From positions 124,001 to 188,000 of the forward strand of contig NZ_JBBOOE010000002.1 in NCBI RefSeq assembly GCF_038002965.1: DNA of 64,000 bases, in the 5' to 3' direction. This stretch comes from Robertmurraya sp. FSL R5-0851 (GTDB taxonomy: Bacteria > Bacillota > Bacilli > Bacillales > Cytobacillaceae). How positions within the stretch are numbered: the first letter of the stretch is position 1; every line of letters begins with the position of its first letter. The position numbers and the translations under genes were made by a program. Shown here in pieces: positions 35,228-42,894 of the stretch. The notes beneath the pieces were generated by a model. That model was not told the origin of the DNA and searched no databases. It saw nothing but the letters and a program-made list of their open reading frames with translations.

Positions 35228-36053
35228 TTTTCCCCCCACTCGAATTAACTCCATATAATATTTAATGGATATAATTTTGGATTAATGATATATAAAGGTT
35301 TATCGACCAAAATAGTAAATAATTTATTATTACCTCCAAATATAGTTATACAACTACTTTCAAAGTCGTTCCTTTGAACACTTAAAAGGATTGCTAGCAC
35401 CATTGTTTCCTTATTGGAATGTGACCACCATCGATGCGTATGAACTAGGTTCTGTTTCAAGCAGAAAACGTGGATACGCAGTGGCTTTCAGAGAGGAAAC
35501 GGACTTTCAATTTCCTACTATCCCTAAGCTGCCCGAGCATAAGCGACTGACGGTCGGACAAGTGCTAGGTAAGGATTGGGAAGAAGGGGATTGGAGAACG
35601 ATTAAAGGGTCTACCATGGAGCATTTGCTATCAAAGGATGGAAAAAAGAACAATTTTAGCGCTCACAAAAATCGTACTTTAGTCGGTTTGGAGGACAAGA
35701 AGATATCTTGTATCATTGCGAATTACGCAAAAATCAATGTAACTTCTAGTTATTTCAAACATCCTGAGAATCCTGATTTATGGAGATTGTTCCGTTCGGA
35801 TGAATTAGCTCGATTTTTAGATGTACCTGACAGTTTCTCGTTTCCAGAATTCATTTCTGAAAACCAACGAGCTGCGCTACTTGGTCAATCAGTTTCGGGT
35901 AATGTCGTTCGGGCAATCGGGATAGAAGTGGCTTATTCATTGATGAAGCAGAGGGTTCAACAATCAGTGGAACGTCAAATGACCATTCCATTGGAGCAAA
36001 ACCAAAACAATCAGCTAGCCTTCATTATTTAGGCTACGGCAGGAGGAATTACT

Positions 36054-36770
36054 ATGCTATATGTTAGCGGTAGATCAACCAATTTTTATTGGATTTTCTA
36101 TAAAGTAGAAACAAATAAATTCATAATTACCAATGATGAAGAGTTAAAAAATGGAGCATTAGGTGATTTATTAGACGATGGATATGAAATCATTTGGGAT
36201 AGTGCTCTTTCAAAGGACATAGCAAAGGAACTAGTCATGGAACAGATTCATACTTTCCTAGATTGGTATCAAAGGGATATTCCGCTCGAACGCTTACTAT
36301 TGGAGGAACCAAAGCCTTTAATGTTAGAAACAGTGCCTCTTAGCTTTAAACAGGCTTGTGAGTTTATAAACACCCATCATCGTCATCATCAAGCTCCCCA
36401 GGGGCATCGTTTTAGTGTTGGTCTTAGTGATGGGAAAGACTTAGTAGGTGTGGCCATAGCTGGAAATCCGGTTAATCGTTATCTAGATGATTCACGAACC
36501 TTAGAGATTACTAGATGTTGTATGAAAAGCAGCATTTATAAAAATGGTGTGTCGAAGTTGCTATCCGCAGTTTATCAAGCGGGAAAAGCGCTCGGGTATA
36601 AGCGGATTATTTCGTATACATTGGAGGAAGAGACAGGTATCTCCCTTAAAGCTAGTGGGTTTTACCTCGATGGTATCAGTGAGGGTGGTTCTTGGAATTG
36701 TCGTTCAAGAAAGAGAACTGATAAAGCTCCTACTGGACCAAAGAAAAGATGGGTTAAGAAAATTAGTTAA
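36054..36770 (+). CDS. XF1762-like GNAT-fold protein
   Basis: AGGAGG precedes ATG 36054. After about 95 variable residues come PLSFKQACEFINTHHRHHQAP, GHRFSVGLSDGKDLVGVAIAGNP, LEITRCCMKS and GYKRIISYTLEEETGISLKASGF. This is the XF1762 family layout, an acetyltransferase-like fold found in integrative elements and phages. Its biochemical role is unknown. It lies directly after the methyltransferase gene and is probably co-transcribed with it. Confidence 0.82.
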   Translation: MLYVSGRSTNFYWIFYKVETNKFIITNDEELKNGALGDLLDDGYEIIWDSALSKDIAKELVMEQIHTFLDWYQRDIPLERLLLEEPKPLMLETVPLSFKQACEFINTHHRHHQAPQGHRFSVGLSDGKDLVGVAIAGNPVNRYLDDSRTLEITRCCMKSSIYKNGVSKLLSAVYQAGKALGYKRIISYTLEEETGISLKASGFYLDGISEGGSWNCRSRKRTDKAPTGPKKRWVKKIS

Positions 36771-36786
36771 TTAAGGGGGAACTGTT

Positions 36787-36963
36787 ATGGATTTATTGAC
36801 AAGCTTGCTCCAACTACCGTCCTTATGGATGTTAGTTCTAGGAGTGATAGCATTGATCGTGGTCGTGAAAGTAATTCGCTCAGTAGTTGGAGCTATTACT
36901 GGACTAGTGTTCGCTGTCATTGGTTTAATCCGAATTTATTCGTTTTTAAGCGATAAGTTCTAA
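36787..36963 (+). CDS. Small membrane protein (58 aa)
   Basis: ATG 36787 lies 16 bases after the XF1762 stop, with AAGGGG before it. The sequence has two hydrophobic segments (LLQLPSLWMLVLGVIALIVVV and GAITGLVFAVIGLIRIY). Function is unknown. Confidence 0.55.
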   Translation: MDLLTSLLQLPSLWMLVLGVIALIVVVKVIRSVVGAITGLVFAVIGLIRIYSFLSDKF

Positions 36964-36980
36964 TCATAATACAGGAATCA

Positions 36981-37010
36981 GAGAAGAGTTTATAAGCTCT
37001 TCTCTTTTTT
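36981..37010 (+). promoter_or_regulatory. Leader terminator hairpin before the TGT-like gene
   Basis: GAGAAGAG pairs with CTCTTCTC, followed by six T and then GGGAGG at the next gene. It has the same architecture as the leaders at 12930 and 15582. Confidence 0.65.
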
Positions 37011-37026
37011 ATGGGAGGAAATAAAA

Positions 37027-38193
37027 ATGTATCTAGAATATACCGTAAATGCGAGACAGGTAGAGAGAAAGTTTCAAAGAGAAATGAACAAACAAGGGTT
37101 TTATCGTACCGCTAAAGGAAACATCAACCGTTTAGTGGAGTATGGCAAAACACATGTATTCGTGATAACTGAAAAAGGGGCTAATCCCATCGAGTTGGAA
37201 CGGACTAGTATTCGAAAAGCGATTACTTTTTTCTTTTTTAAGAGAACAGCGATTCGCTCAGATTTTAAGATCTTTTCCGAGTTCACTTCGGCCATGTTTG
37301 CCATTATCGTTCATTGTTTTCGAGATAAAAGCAAGTTGCTGAAGTTAAAACATGGTCTCTTTCGAGTATCTTTAATCGGAACAAGACACTGGTTTAGCGG
37401 TTTAGAACGGTCTCCGGACATTCTTTCTCTTCTAAAAAGTTTGGGTGGAAAGTACGTTCTGTTCAATTATAAAAGTATCTTGGAGTCACCTAATTGTTTA
37501 CGTCAATTGGACGAAAACGACCTTTTTTGTATTTGTGACAGTGGAGCTTTTTCCTTGTTTAACCAGTCAAAAAAGGATGAGAAAAACGAGGTTTATCAGC
37601 CGGCTCTATTTGAGTCGGAATTGTTAGATGAGATGATCCTTGAAGGGTACGCTCAATTTATCAATAAGCATAAAAGTAATCCGAGAATACTAGGATTTAT
37701 GCCATTAGATTGTATCGGAAATCCACAGAAGACAAGGGAGAACTATAAGAAACTTAAAGAATTGACCGACGCTCATATTTACCCTGTGTGGCAAATAACG
37801 GACACGTTGGAGGAATTAGACCGAATCGTAGAAAAAGAGCCTGAAATGGTCGCTATAGGTGGCTGTGTCCCATTCTTAAGCTCGCGTAAAGACTTTGTTC
37901 GGGATAAACTGAAGGTGATTACGAAACGTCATCCTAACGTTTGCTTTCATGGACTAGGAATAGCAAATGAAATGCTATTAGACTTTGGGATTTTCTCTGC
38001 TGATTCGACTGCGTATCTAAACGCACGTAAGTGGTCTGATAGAAAGGTATACTTACCGACTGGAGAGCGGATAGAGGCCCCAGTAGAGATGTCTACGATG
38101 GAGATTATTGCTCATAACATTAAATTCTTATTGGGGTTAGAAAACCTTGAAGAGAGTCAACTATCCCTATTGGATATGGCTCAAATAGCATAA
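37027..38193 (+). CDS. TGT-superfamily (DpdA-like) protein
   Basis: This is a 388-residue protein. The first 115 residues are a basic extension. The rest matches a queuine tRNA-ribosyltransferase-like barrel: CICDSGAFSLF (active-site DSG), FMPLDCIGNPQKTRENY, VAIGGCVPFLSS, CFHGLGIANEM and FGIFSADSTAYLNARKW. DpdA enzymes of this superfamily insert 7-deazaguanine bases into DNA. No preQ0 synthesis genes are in the window, so the base would come from the host. The C-terminus contains ESQLSLLDM, a clamp-like peptide. Base exchange on DNA is inferred. Confidence 0.65.
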   Translation: MYLEYTVNARQVERKFQREMNKQGFYRTAKGNINRLVEYGKTHVFVITEKGANPIELERTSIRKAITFFFFKRTAIRSDFKIFSEFTSAMFAIIVHCFRDKSKLLKLKHGLFRVSLIGTRHWFSGLERSPDILSLLKSLGGKYVLFNYKSILESPNCLRQLDENDLFCICDSGAFSLFNQSKKDEKNEVYQPALFESELLDEMILEGYAQFINKHKSNPRILGFMPLDCIGNPQKTRENYKKLKELTDAHIYPVWQITDTLEELDRIVEKEPEMVAIGGCVPFLSSRKDFVRDKLKVITKRHPNVCFHGLGIANEMLLDFGIFSADSTAYLNARKWSDRKVYLPTGERIEAPVEMSTMEIIAHNIKFLLGLENLEESQLSLLDMAQIA

Positions 38194-38234
38194 AGGAATA
38201 TTAAATATGCCAATTATGGTAGGAGGAAAAGAAA

Positions 38235-38474
38235 ATGGAATTTAGCTGCTGTCATGCTTTTAATAAATGCGATTATGGAAAGTTGGAGTGTATCTTTGCT
38301 ACAACGGATCCTAATATGAAACAGCGTTGTCGCTGTTATCAAATTAAACATTCACCTCACTATGCATCAAAAGGGAAGAATGAGGATACTCCTGGAACGG
38401 AAATAAGAAAAACCAAACAGGAGGTAGAAGAGGTTATCAAAACCCCTGAACTGGAGCAATTAAGCTTATTTTAA
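38235..38474 (+). CDS. Small Cys-rich protein ending in QLSLF
   Basis: AGGAGG precedes ATG 38235. Six cysteines and two histidines lie in the first 40 residues (SCCHAFNKCDYGKLEC ... RCRCYQIKH), compatible with zinc or iron-sulfur binding. The last five residues are QLSLF, the canonical sliding-clamp-binding peptide. It follows the TGT-like gene by 41 bases and may tether the modification enzymes to DNA. Confidence 0.65.
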   Translation: MEFSCCHAFNKCDYGKLECIFATTDPNMKQRCRCYQIKHSPHYASKGKNEDTPGTEIRKTKQEVEEVIKTPELEQLSLF

Positions 38475-38482
38475 TGTAAGAG

Positions 38483-38520
38483 AACCCGTTATAAACTAAA
38501 ATCGTTTACAACGGGTTTTT
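38483..38520 (+). terminator. Intrinsic terminator
   Basis: AACCCGTT pairs with AACGGGTT followed by a T-run. It ends the modification cluster. Confidence 0.85.
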
Positions 38521-38742
38521 CGTAGAATGAAGTTACCTTTATCATTGTATAAAAAAAAGCAAAATTTTTTCAATCAGGAACGTTGGCCGTGAAATAGAGT
38601 ATAGAGCCGTTTTAGAGCTATCTACTCCTAAAACCTTGCTAGGAGAGCTTTTAGGCTAGTTTACAAGCCTAAAATTATGAAATACAATAAGACTATCAAA
38701 CTATTTCGAAAGATTGATTGACTACTCCTACTAGAAAGTGGG

Positions 38743-38862
38743 GTGGTTAATATAAAAACTTTTGAAGTTTTATCATTAATATGTATGTTCAGTTCATTAA
38801 TAGTTAGTATCTTTTCTGTTATCTTTACTGTAATGATCGCACTATTTTTATCTTTAATATGA
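38743..38862 (+). CDS. Candidate type I (holin-like, TxpA/BsrG-type) toxin
   Basis: The 39-codon frame reads TFEVLSLICMFSSLIVSIFS followed by more hydrophobic residues. The TYE/TFE-x-L start and single membrane helix match the small holin-like toxins of Bacillus type I systems. GTG 38743 is the likely start, with GGGG before it. The mRNA would end at a hairpin around 38869-38905 (GAAGC-AGCC pairing with GGCT-ACTTC). An antisense RNA would be expected on the other strand; I did not find its promoter with certainty. Upstream (38580-38680) is a separate hairpin (TTTTAGGCT with AGCCTAAAA). Confidence 0.45.
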   Translation: MVNIKTFEVLSLICMFSSLIVSIFSVIFTVMIALFLSLI

Positions 38863-38991
38863 AAAGAAGCAGCCATAATACGTTGGGGAACGCTAGGCTA
38901 CTTCCTTTTCATAGAGTATTAGAGTGAATAGTATAATGAACAATTGTTTCTGTCCGAGTCAATCATTCAATTGAAACAGTTTGTATCAAGA

Positions 38992-39020
38992 CCGAGGTGT
39001 TTCAGCACCTTGGTTTTTCT
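38992..39020 (+). terminator. Intrinsic terminator
   Basis: ACCGAGGTG pairs with CACCTTGGT followed by TTTTCTG. The DNA before it (38930-38990) has a second hairpin (TGTTTC with GAAACA) and may be a small RNA. The DNA after it to 39161 is AT-rich and empty. Confidence 0.7.
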
Positions 39021-39161
39021 GTTACTAATAAAAAAGTTTACATAAGTAAACTTTATATTTCTGATTATAGCATATGTTAAAAAAATTTATAGAAATTTTA
39101 TATATTTTTTTTATACTTTTAGGAAATCAAAATTATTATTTATACCCCATAGATTTTCTTT

Positions 39162-39590
39162 CTAAGCCCAAACCAGATCTTCAGTCGAAACGAATTTTTC
39201 TATTAATCCTCTTCTTCCTACATTATTAATTTCCAGATTAAATCTGCCTCTATAATAGACCGCTGAACTAGTATTATAAAGCGGGGAATGCCACGTGATT
39301 AATAAGGATTCAACGTCTCTTAATCGCTTAGGAGAGAACCTGCTTCCATATGGGATTTCTACGATCCCTAATCTAACGGTAATCGTACCTTTTTCTTGAT
39401 AAAGCCAATCTTTATAATGTTCGGCTAATCGTTGGGAGAAGCTTCTTTCTGTTTTTCCAATATACAAAAGAGTTTCTTTGTTTCCGTAGGTTCGGTAGAT
39501 GGCATAAATACCAATGCTACCAGCAACATCTTTATAACCAAGATTTAATAATGAGTAGGGACCATGCCATTTGATTGTTATAGATTCCAT
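39162..39590 (-). CDS. GIY-YIG nuclease-domain protein
   Basis: I chose ATG 39590 (MESITIKWHG) after GAGGT. The domain is clear: GIYAIYR, LLYIGKTERSFSQRLAEH (GIY, YIG and Arg), then DVESLLI with the catalytic Glu. It has 142 residues. GIY-YIG proteins cut DNA in repair, restriction or homing. It lies 60 bases after the start of the 489-residue nuclease-like gene's 3' end on the same strand and is likely in one operon. Confidence 0.85.
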   Translation of the reverse strand: MESITIKWHGPYSLLNLGYKDVAGSIGIYAIYRTYGNKETLLYIGKTERSFSQRLAEHYKDWLYQEKGTITVRLGIVEIPYGSRFSPKRLRDVESLLITWHSPLYNTSSAVYYRGRFNLEINNVGRRGLIEKFVSTEDLVWA

Positions 39591-39649
39591 GTTATACCTC
39601 ACAAATTTTAAGAAGAACAATTTAGGTTTCGACTAGCGTTATGATGAAA

Positions 39650-41116
39650 TTAACCCGACTTGGGTACTAATTCATTTGCAAAATCAATAATTATATCTTT
39701 CATGATGTCAGTGATATCACTAACTTCTTTAACTACTTCCTTTGCACCTCCTTCAAAATCCATATAGGAAAGATCAAACCATTTACTTGGGTTATCCCTA
39801 TTAGCAGAGAGTAGCCGAAAGATATCTTCCTTAACAAATAACATTTTCTCAAGTTCGTATAGGCCCATTACCTTTACGTTAGATAATAAATATTTATATT
39901 CTTCGCTATCTTTCATTAGGCCTAATTTATCTGCTGCGTTTGACATAATAATATCCCTACGAACGTAACTATCTTCAAATAATATGACAACTCCAAAAAT
40001 ATCTTCTTTCTTGAAATCTACTGTTTCTTCAAAAGGATAATAATCTACTCTAAATCTTTGAGTGATGTGTAAGTATACTTGTTTAACCGCTTCTGCCATC
40101 CTGTCAATTGTATGTAATATATCTTTATCTGACAGATTACGAATGGATACTCTTGGACTCATACTTTTGGAGTCTAGCATAATACATTGACTATCTTTAC
40201 GTACCATAATGTCTAACGTTCGATTCATATTATGGTGATAAGAAAATTCAGGTGCGACTTCATCAAAATGTTCAGAGAACCGACAAATATGTAAAAGATA
40301 ACTTTCTAGAACTTCCTTGCCAAAAAGCTGACGTAAATGATTATTGCCCTCAGTTAACCTAAATAAAAGCGAAGACGTAACAGCGTGCATTATAAGATGT
40401 GGTAGCGGTAGATATAATTTTTGATTATAAGAGATAAATGGGAATTGATAAAAATATTTAAAACCATATATATAATGTGTAATATCGTCTGTAATCCTCT
40501 GCTGGAGATCATTAAATTTCTCCCGTTCTATTGTTAATGTTTCGACAATATGCCTATATCTTTCTATTACAAAATTATATAAACTCTCTTGATTAATAGA
40601 TTCATTAGAGAAAAGTAATTGAATGCTAAAACCAAACTTAATAAAATCTTCAAATCCGCAACCGAACTTTTCAATGAAATGCTTATTCATATCTACATTA
40701 TCGTTAATAAAGTTGAATATATAGGAGTAACGAAAGACTTTATATGGAATATTTTCTTGTATTTGAAATTGGTTTAACCCTGTAACTATCATAATATAAT
40801 CGAGAAAACTGTTGCTGTTGCTATCCATTGCTTCTTCTAATTTTGGCGGCATATATCTCTTGAGAGCACTTATTATTTCAACAAATTGTCTATCGCCACG
40901 TCTATCCTCAAAGTCAGCATTAGAGTATTCGCCAAGAGTTATAGTGGAAAATAAAGCAAATGTTTCTAAATCCCAGGGAAGAGCCATACTTCTTAATTTA
41001 TCTGCATTAACTATACCGTTAAGTGTCATTAGTTTTTTAGAATGTGATTGGCATTTATGCATTTTAGCATCAAATGAATAGCGTTTTAATACAACAGGTA
41101 TTCGCTTGAAATCCAA
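39650..41116 (-). CDS. Large protein with possible PD-(D/E)XK nuclease centre
   Basis: I chose TTG 41116 because AGGAGGAA lies upstream. The 489-residue protein has a helical N-terminal half. Near residue 320 it reads RTLDIMVRKDSQCIMLDSKS, where the LD and the D-x-K are spaced as in PD-(D/E)XK nucleases. The rest is unassigned. It is upstream of the GIY-YIG gene. A two-gene DNA-processing or defence unit is possible, based on this context only. Confidence 0.5.
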   Translation of the reverse strand: MDFKRIPVVLKRYSFDAKMHKCQSHSKKLMTLNGIVNADKLRSMALPWDLETFALFSTITLGEYSNADFEDRRGDRQFVEIISALKRYMPPKLEEAMDSNSNSFLDYIMIVTGLNQFQIQENIPYKVFRYSYIFNFINDNVDMNKHFIEKFGCGFEDFIKFGFSIQLLFSNESINQESLYNFVIERYRHIVETLTIEREKFNDLQQRITDDITHYIYGFKYFYQFPFISYNQKLYLPLPHLIMHAVTSSLLFRLTEGNNHLRQLFGKEVLESYLLHICRFSEHFDEVAPEFSYHHNMNRTLDIMVRKDSQCIMLDSKSMSPRVSIRNLSDKDILHTIDRMAEAVKQVYLHITQRFRVDYYPFEETVDFKKEDIFGVVILFEDSYVRRDIIMSNAADKLGLMKDSEEYKYLLSNVKVMGLYELEKMLFVKEDIFRLLSANRDNPSKWFDLSYMDFEGGAKEVVKEVSDITDIMKDIIIDFANELVPKSG

Positions 41117-41298
41117 CTTATTTCCTCCTAGCATTTAAACTATATATTAATAATAACATTGGAACACTAAATACGGACAAACACCTGCACCTAAAATATG
41201 TAAATAATATAAAACCTTGATGAAATACCTTTGTAGCATTTTTGTTTATTTATTAAACCAAATATGCTATTATGAATTCAATTAAATTGGACGAATGG

Positions 41299-41357
41299 GA
41301 GTGCCCCAAAACAAGATTATCTAAGGATGATCTGCGTTTTGGGGCACTCTTTTTTTG
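41299..41357 (+). ncRNA. Leader RNA with strong terminator before the YkvS-like gene
   Basis: GAGTGCCCCAAAAC (41299-41312) pairs perfectly with GTTTTGGGGCACTC (41336-41349), followed by seven T. A possible -10 (TATTAT) lies at about 41269. GGAGG of the next gene begins about 16 bases after the T-run. Confidence 0.7.
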
Positions 41358-41379
41358 TCTATATTGGAGGTTAATATAT

Positions 41380-41598
41380 ATGGCAAAGATTATTAAAGCA
41401 AAAGTAGGAGACATTATCCTTTTCAATCGGAAAGAAGGAACCCATGAAGGGAAGGTTACGAAGGTACAAGACAACAGCGTCTTGGTTCAAATCGATGACT
41501 ATTCGAAATTCGTTTTAGGTTATGAGAACAACAATACAGTTGTTAATCACAAAAACTACACCATCATAGAACAAGGTAAAACAGCTCATGCTAGATAA
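41380..41598 (+). CDS. YkvS-like (DUF2187) protein
   Basis: ATG 41380 follows TTGGAGG. The 72-residue protein has the family pattern: AKVGDIILFNRKEGTHEGKVTKVQDNSVLVQI, then TVVNHKNYTII. It is predicted to be a small SH3-like barrel. Its role is unknown. Confidence 0.75.
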   Translation: MAKIIKAKVGDIILFNRKEGTHEGKVTKVQDNSVLVQIDDYSKFVLGYENNNTVVNHKNYTIIEQGKTAHAR

Positions 41599-41672
41599 GC
41601 TTACGTACTATTTTATTGTTTTGGTTTGCTTTATAGCATTGATTGGACTAGTTACAAATATCGTTTATTAAT
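41589..41672 (+). CDS. Very small membrane peptide (27 aa)
   Basis: ATG 41589 overlaps the end of the YkvS-like gene. The peptide (MLDKLTYYFIVLVCFIALIG...) is one membrane helix. A terminator (GAGCCCA with TGGGCTTTTTT, 41673-41698) starts right after its stop, which supports it as the last gene of the unit. Confidence 0.4.
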
Positions 41673-41698
41673 GAGCCCAAGTAATGATGGGCTTTTTT
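41673..41698 (+). terminator. Intrinsic terminator
   Basis: GAGCCCA pairs with TGGGCTTTTTT directly after the small membrane peptide. Confidence 0.85.
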
Positions 41699-41772
41699 AC
41701 TTCCCTCTACATCTATACTATGTTAATAATAAAGGTAACATATATAATGTTCGATTAAAGGAGCATATCAAA

Positions 41773-42582
41773 ATGGAACCGTATGTTAAGAGGGAAAAGA
41801 ACCCATATAAAGAGAATAACCTTATTCGAATTGAAGCGAAAACTGGGGAGAAAATTTGTTCAGAATATCTTCAATACATAGAGAATGGCTTCCGCTTAAC
41901 CGTAGAAGATATTGCTACCTATCTTGGTTGCACTTACCAGCATGTGATTAATAAAGTTGTACCAGAAGTAGAACATATTCGTATTACTGAATTGAGTAAG
42001 ATGATCCTTATGAAGTATGCTATTGATTACGGAATTGATAATAGTATCTCCCAGCTGTTTACCAAGAGGATTCTTTTTTCTGAAAAGGGTTTTAAGGAAC
42101 ATATTAATAATACGATTGAGCATGTCCTTTCTTATAAGAGGTTTTCTGTCTCGGATTTTGAACCTGAATTTATTTATGAGGTGAATAAAAGGATTGAAAA
42201 AGTTAACGAAAAGAAAAGGGGAAGAAAATTAACCCTACAATCTTATATGACAAAAATTTTGGATGCCGAAAAGTGGAACGGATTTGAGAATAAGCCCGAG
42301 TATTACCCGATTAATAGCTATCCAATTAAGCTGTATACTCAAGAAGAATTAATGAGGGAGCATGGCCTTGTATATAAAGTTGATTTTTACAGAAATGTAG
42401 AGTTATCTTTGGGATACAGGAAACTAAAATACGGGAATTTGATTAGATATGAGAAGATTCAAGAAACAAATGATTTTGTTTTCCAAACGTATATATGTAT
42501 TTTTAACATGCTTCGAGAGAAACATGGCGAGCACGTCATGAAAGTGATCCAAGAGAAAGCAATAACGGGGTTTTATGACTAA
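41773..42582 (+). CDS. HTH-containing protein of unknown function (269 aa)
   Basis: ATG 41773 after AAAGGAG is preferred to upstream in-frame starts that lie before the terminator. Residues about 35-65 (LTVEDIATYLGCTYQHVINKVVPEVEHIRI) look like a helix-turn-helix. The rest is helical with a basic stretch (KVNEKKRGRKLTLQSYMTKIL). It could be a plasmid replication or regulatory protein, but I find no known initiator motif. Confidence 0.55.
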   Translation: MEPYVKREKNPYKENNLIRIEAKTGEKICSEYLQYIENGFRLTVEDIATYLGCTYQHVINKVVPEVEHIRITELSKMILMKYAIDYGIDNSISQLFTKRILFSEKGFKEHINNTIEHVLSYKRFSVSDFEPEFIYEVNKRIEKVNEKKRGRKLTLQSYMTKILDAEKWNGFENKPEYYPINSYPIKLYTQEELMREHGLVYKVDFYRNVELSLGYRKLKYGNLIRYEKIQETNDFVFQTYICIFNMLREKHGEHVMKVIQEKAITGFYD

Positions 42583-42621
42583 TGAAACTTTAATTACCTG
42601 GACCACGTAATATTAAAAAAG

Positions 42622-42876
42622 GTGATTAAAGAGAGAGGAAAGCATAACACGGACTTCTTATTAGGAAATATCTTTGTGTTTATAATTTTTAATATTATTT
42701 TGCTTTTAGGAGGATTAATAGCAAATTCAATAGCGGATATACGGTTTAATCCAGACAAACGAATCTATAGTTTATCCTATTTGAAAAATGTCTTTAGTAA
42801 CTACATAAAGTTAAGTGTACTTGTCAGTGCAGCCATGATCCTTGCACTTAATGTTTTTAGGCTTATCTATAGTTAA
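42622..42876 (+). CDS. Small two-helix membrane protein (84 aa)
   Basis: GTG 42622 has AAAAAAGG just before it. Two membrane segments (IFVFIIFNIILLLGGLIAN and LSVLVSAAMILALNVFRLI) flank a charged loop. The stop is 18 bases from the HTH-HNH gene, so the two are probably linked. Confidence 0.55.
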   Translation: MIKERGKHNTDFLLGNIFVFIIFNIILLLGGLIANSIADIRFNPDKRIYSLSYLKNVFSNYIKLSVLVSAAMILALNVFRLIYS

Positions 42877-42894
42877 GTTAAAGGGTGAAAAGGT

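Larger units (their letters stand above)
16367..35353. mobile_element. Tn554-like site-specific transposon, about 19.0 kb
   Basis: The left end reads CTACTTT/TGTATAACGTC (element from 16367) and the right end GTTATACA/A/CTACTTT (element to about 35353). The 8-bp ends are perfect inverted repeats, and CTACTTT (16360-16366 and 35354-35360) is present at both junctions. Removing the segment restores the methyltransferase frame exactly. The right end carries a four-gene leftward recombination operon. The remaining 12 kb is cargo. An IS4 copy and an IS3 remnant inside it show that it has been resident in host DNA for some time. Confidence 0.9.
15635..36032 (+). pseudogene. C5-cytosine DNA methyltransferase gene split by the 19-kb transposon
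   Basis: The 5' part is 15635-16366 (GTG start after AAGGAGG) and the 3' part is 35361-36032. Joined at TTT/CAA they restore one frame of 467 residues. The methyltransferase motifs are in order: SFPSGAGVATS (cofactor loop), SPPCVTFSSLGG (catalytic Cys), IVEQVPSYF (motif VI, normally ENV), SSRKRGYAVAF (motif VIII) and GNVVRAIGIEVAYSLM (motif X). An N-terminal extension of about 120 residues includes an AbrB-like strand pattern (GNPRIFLEPAVLEAGNFEVGE). The C-terminus ends NQLAFII. The insertion falls right after the VPSYF codons, so neither half can be active alone. Confidence 0.9.

Noticed and set aside
38609..38620. GTTTTAGAGCTA, identical to the start of a Cas9-type CRISPR repeat
   Set aside because: It occurs once, with no repeats, spacers, tracrRNA-like partner or cas gene nearby. 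A chance match.
41626..41772. Upstream extension of the HTH protein at 41773
   Set aside because: The extension would run through a strong terminator (41673-41698) and overlaps the small membrane peptide. ATG 41773 has a clear AAAGGAG.
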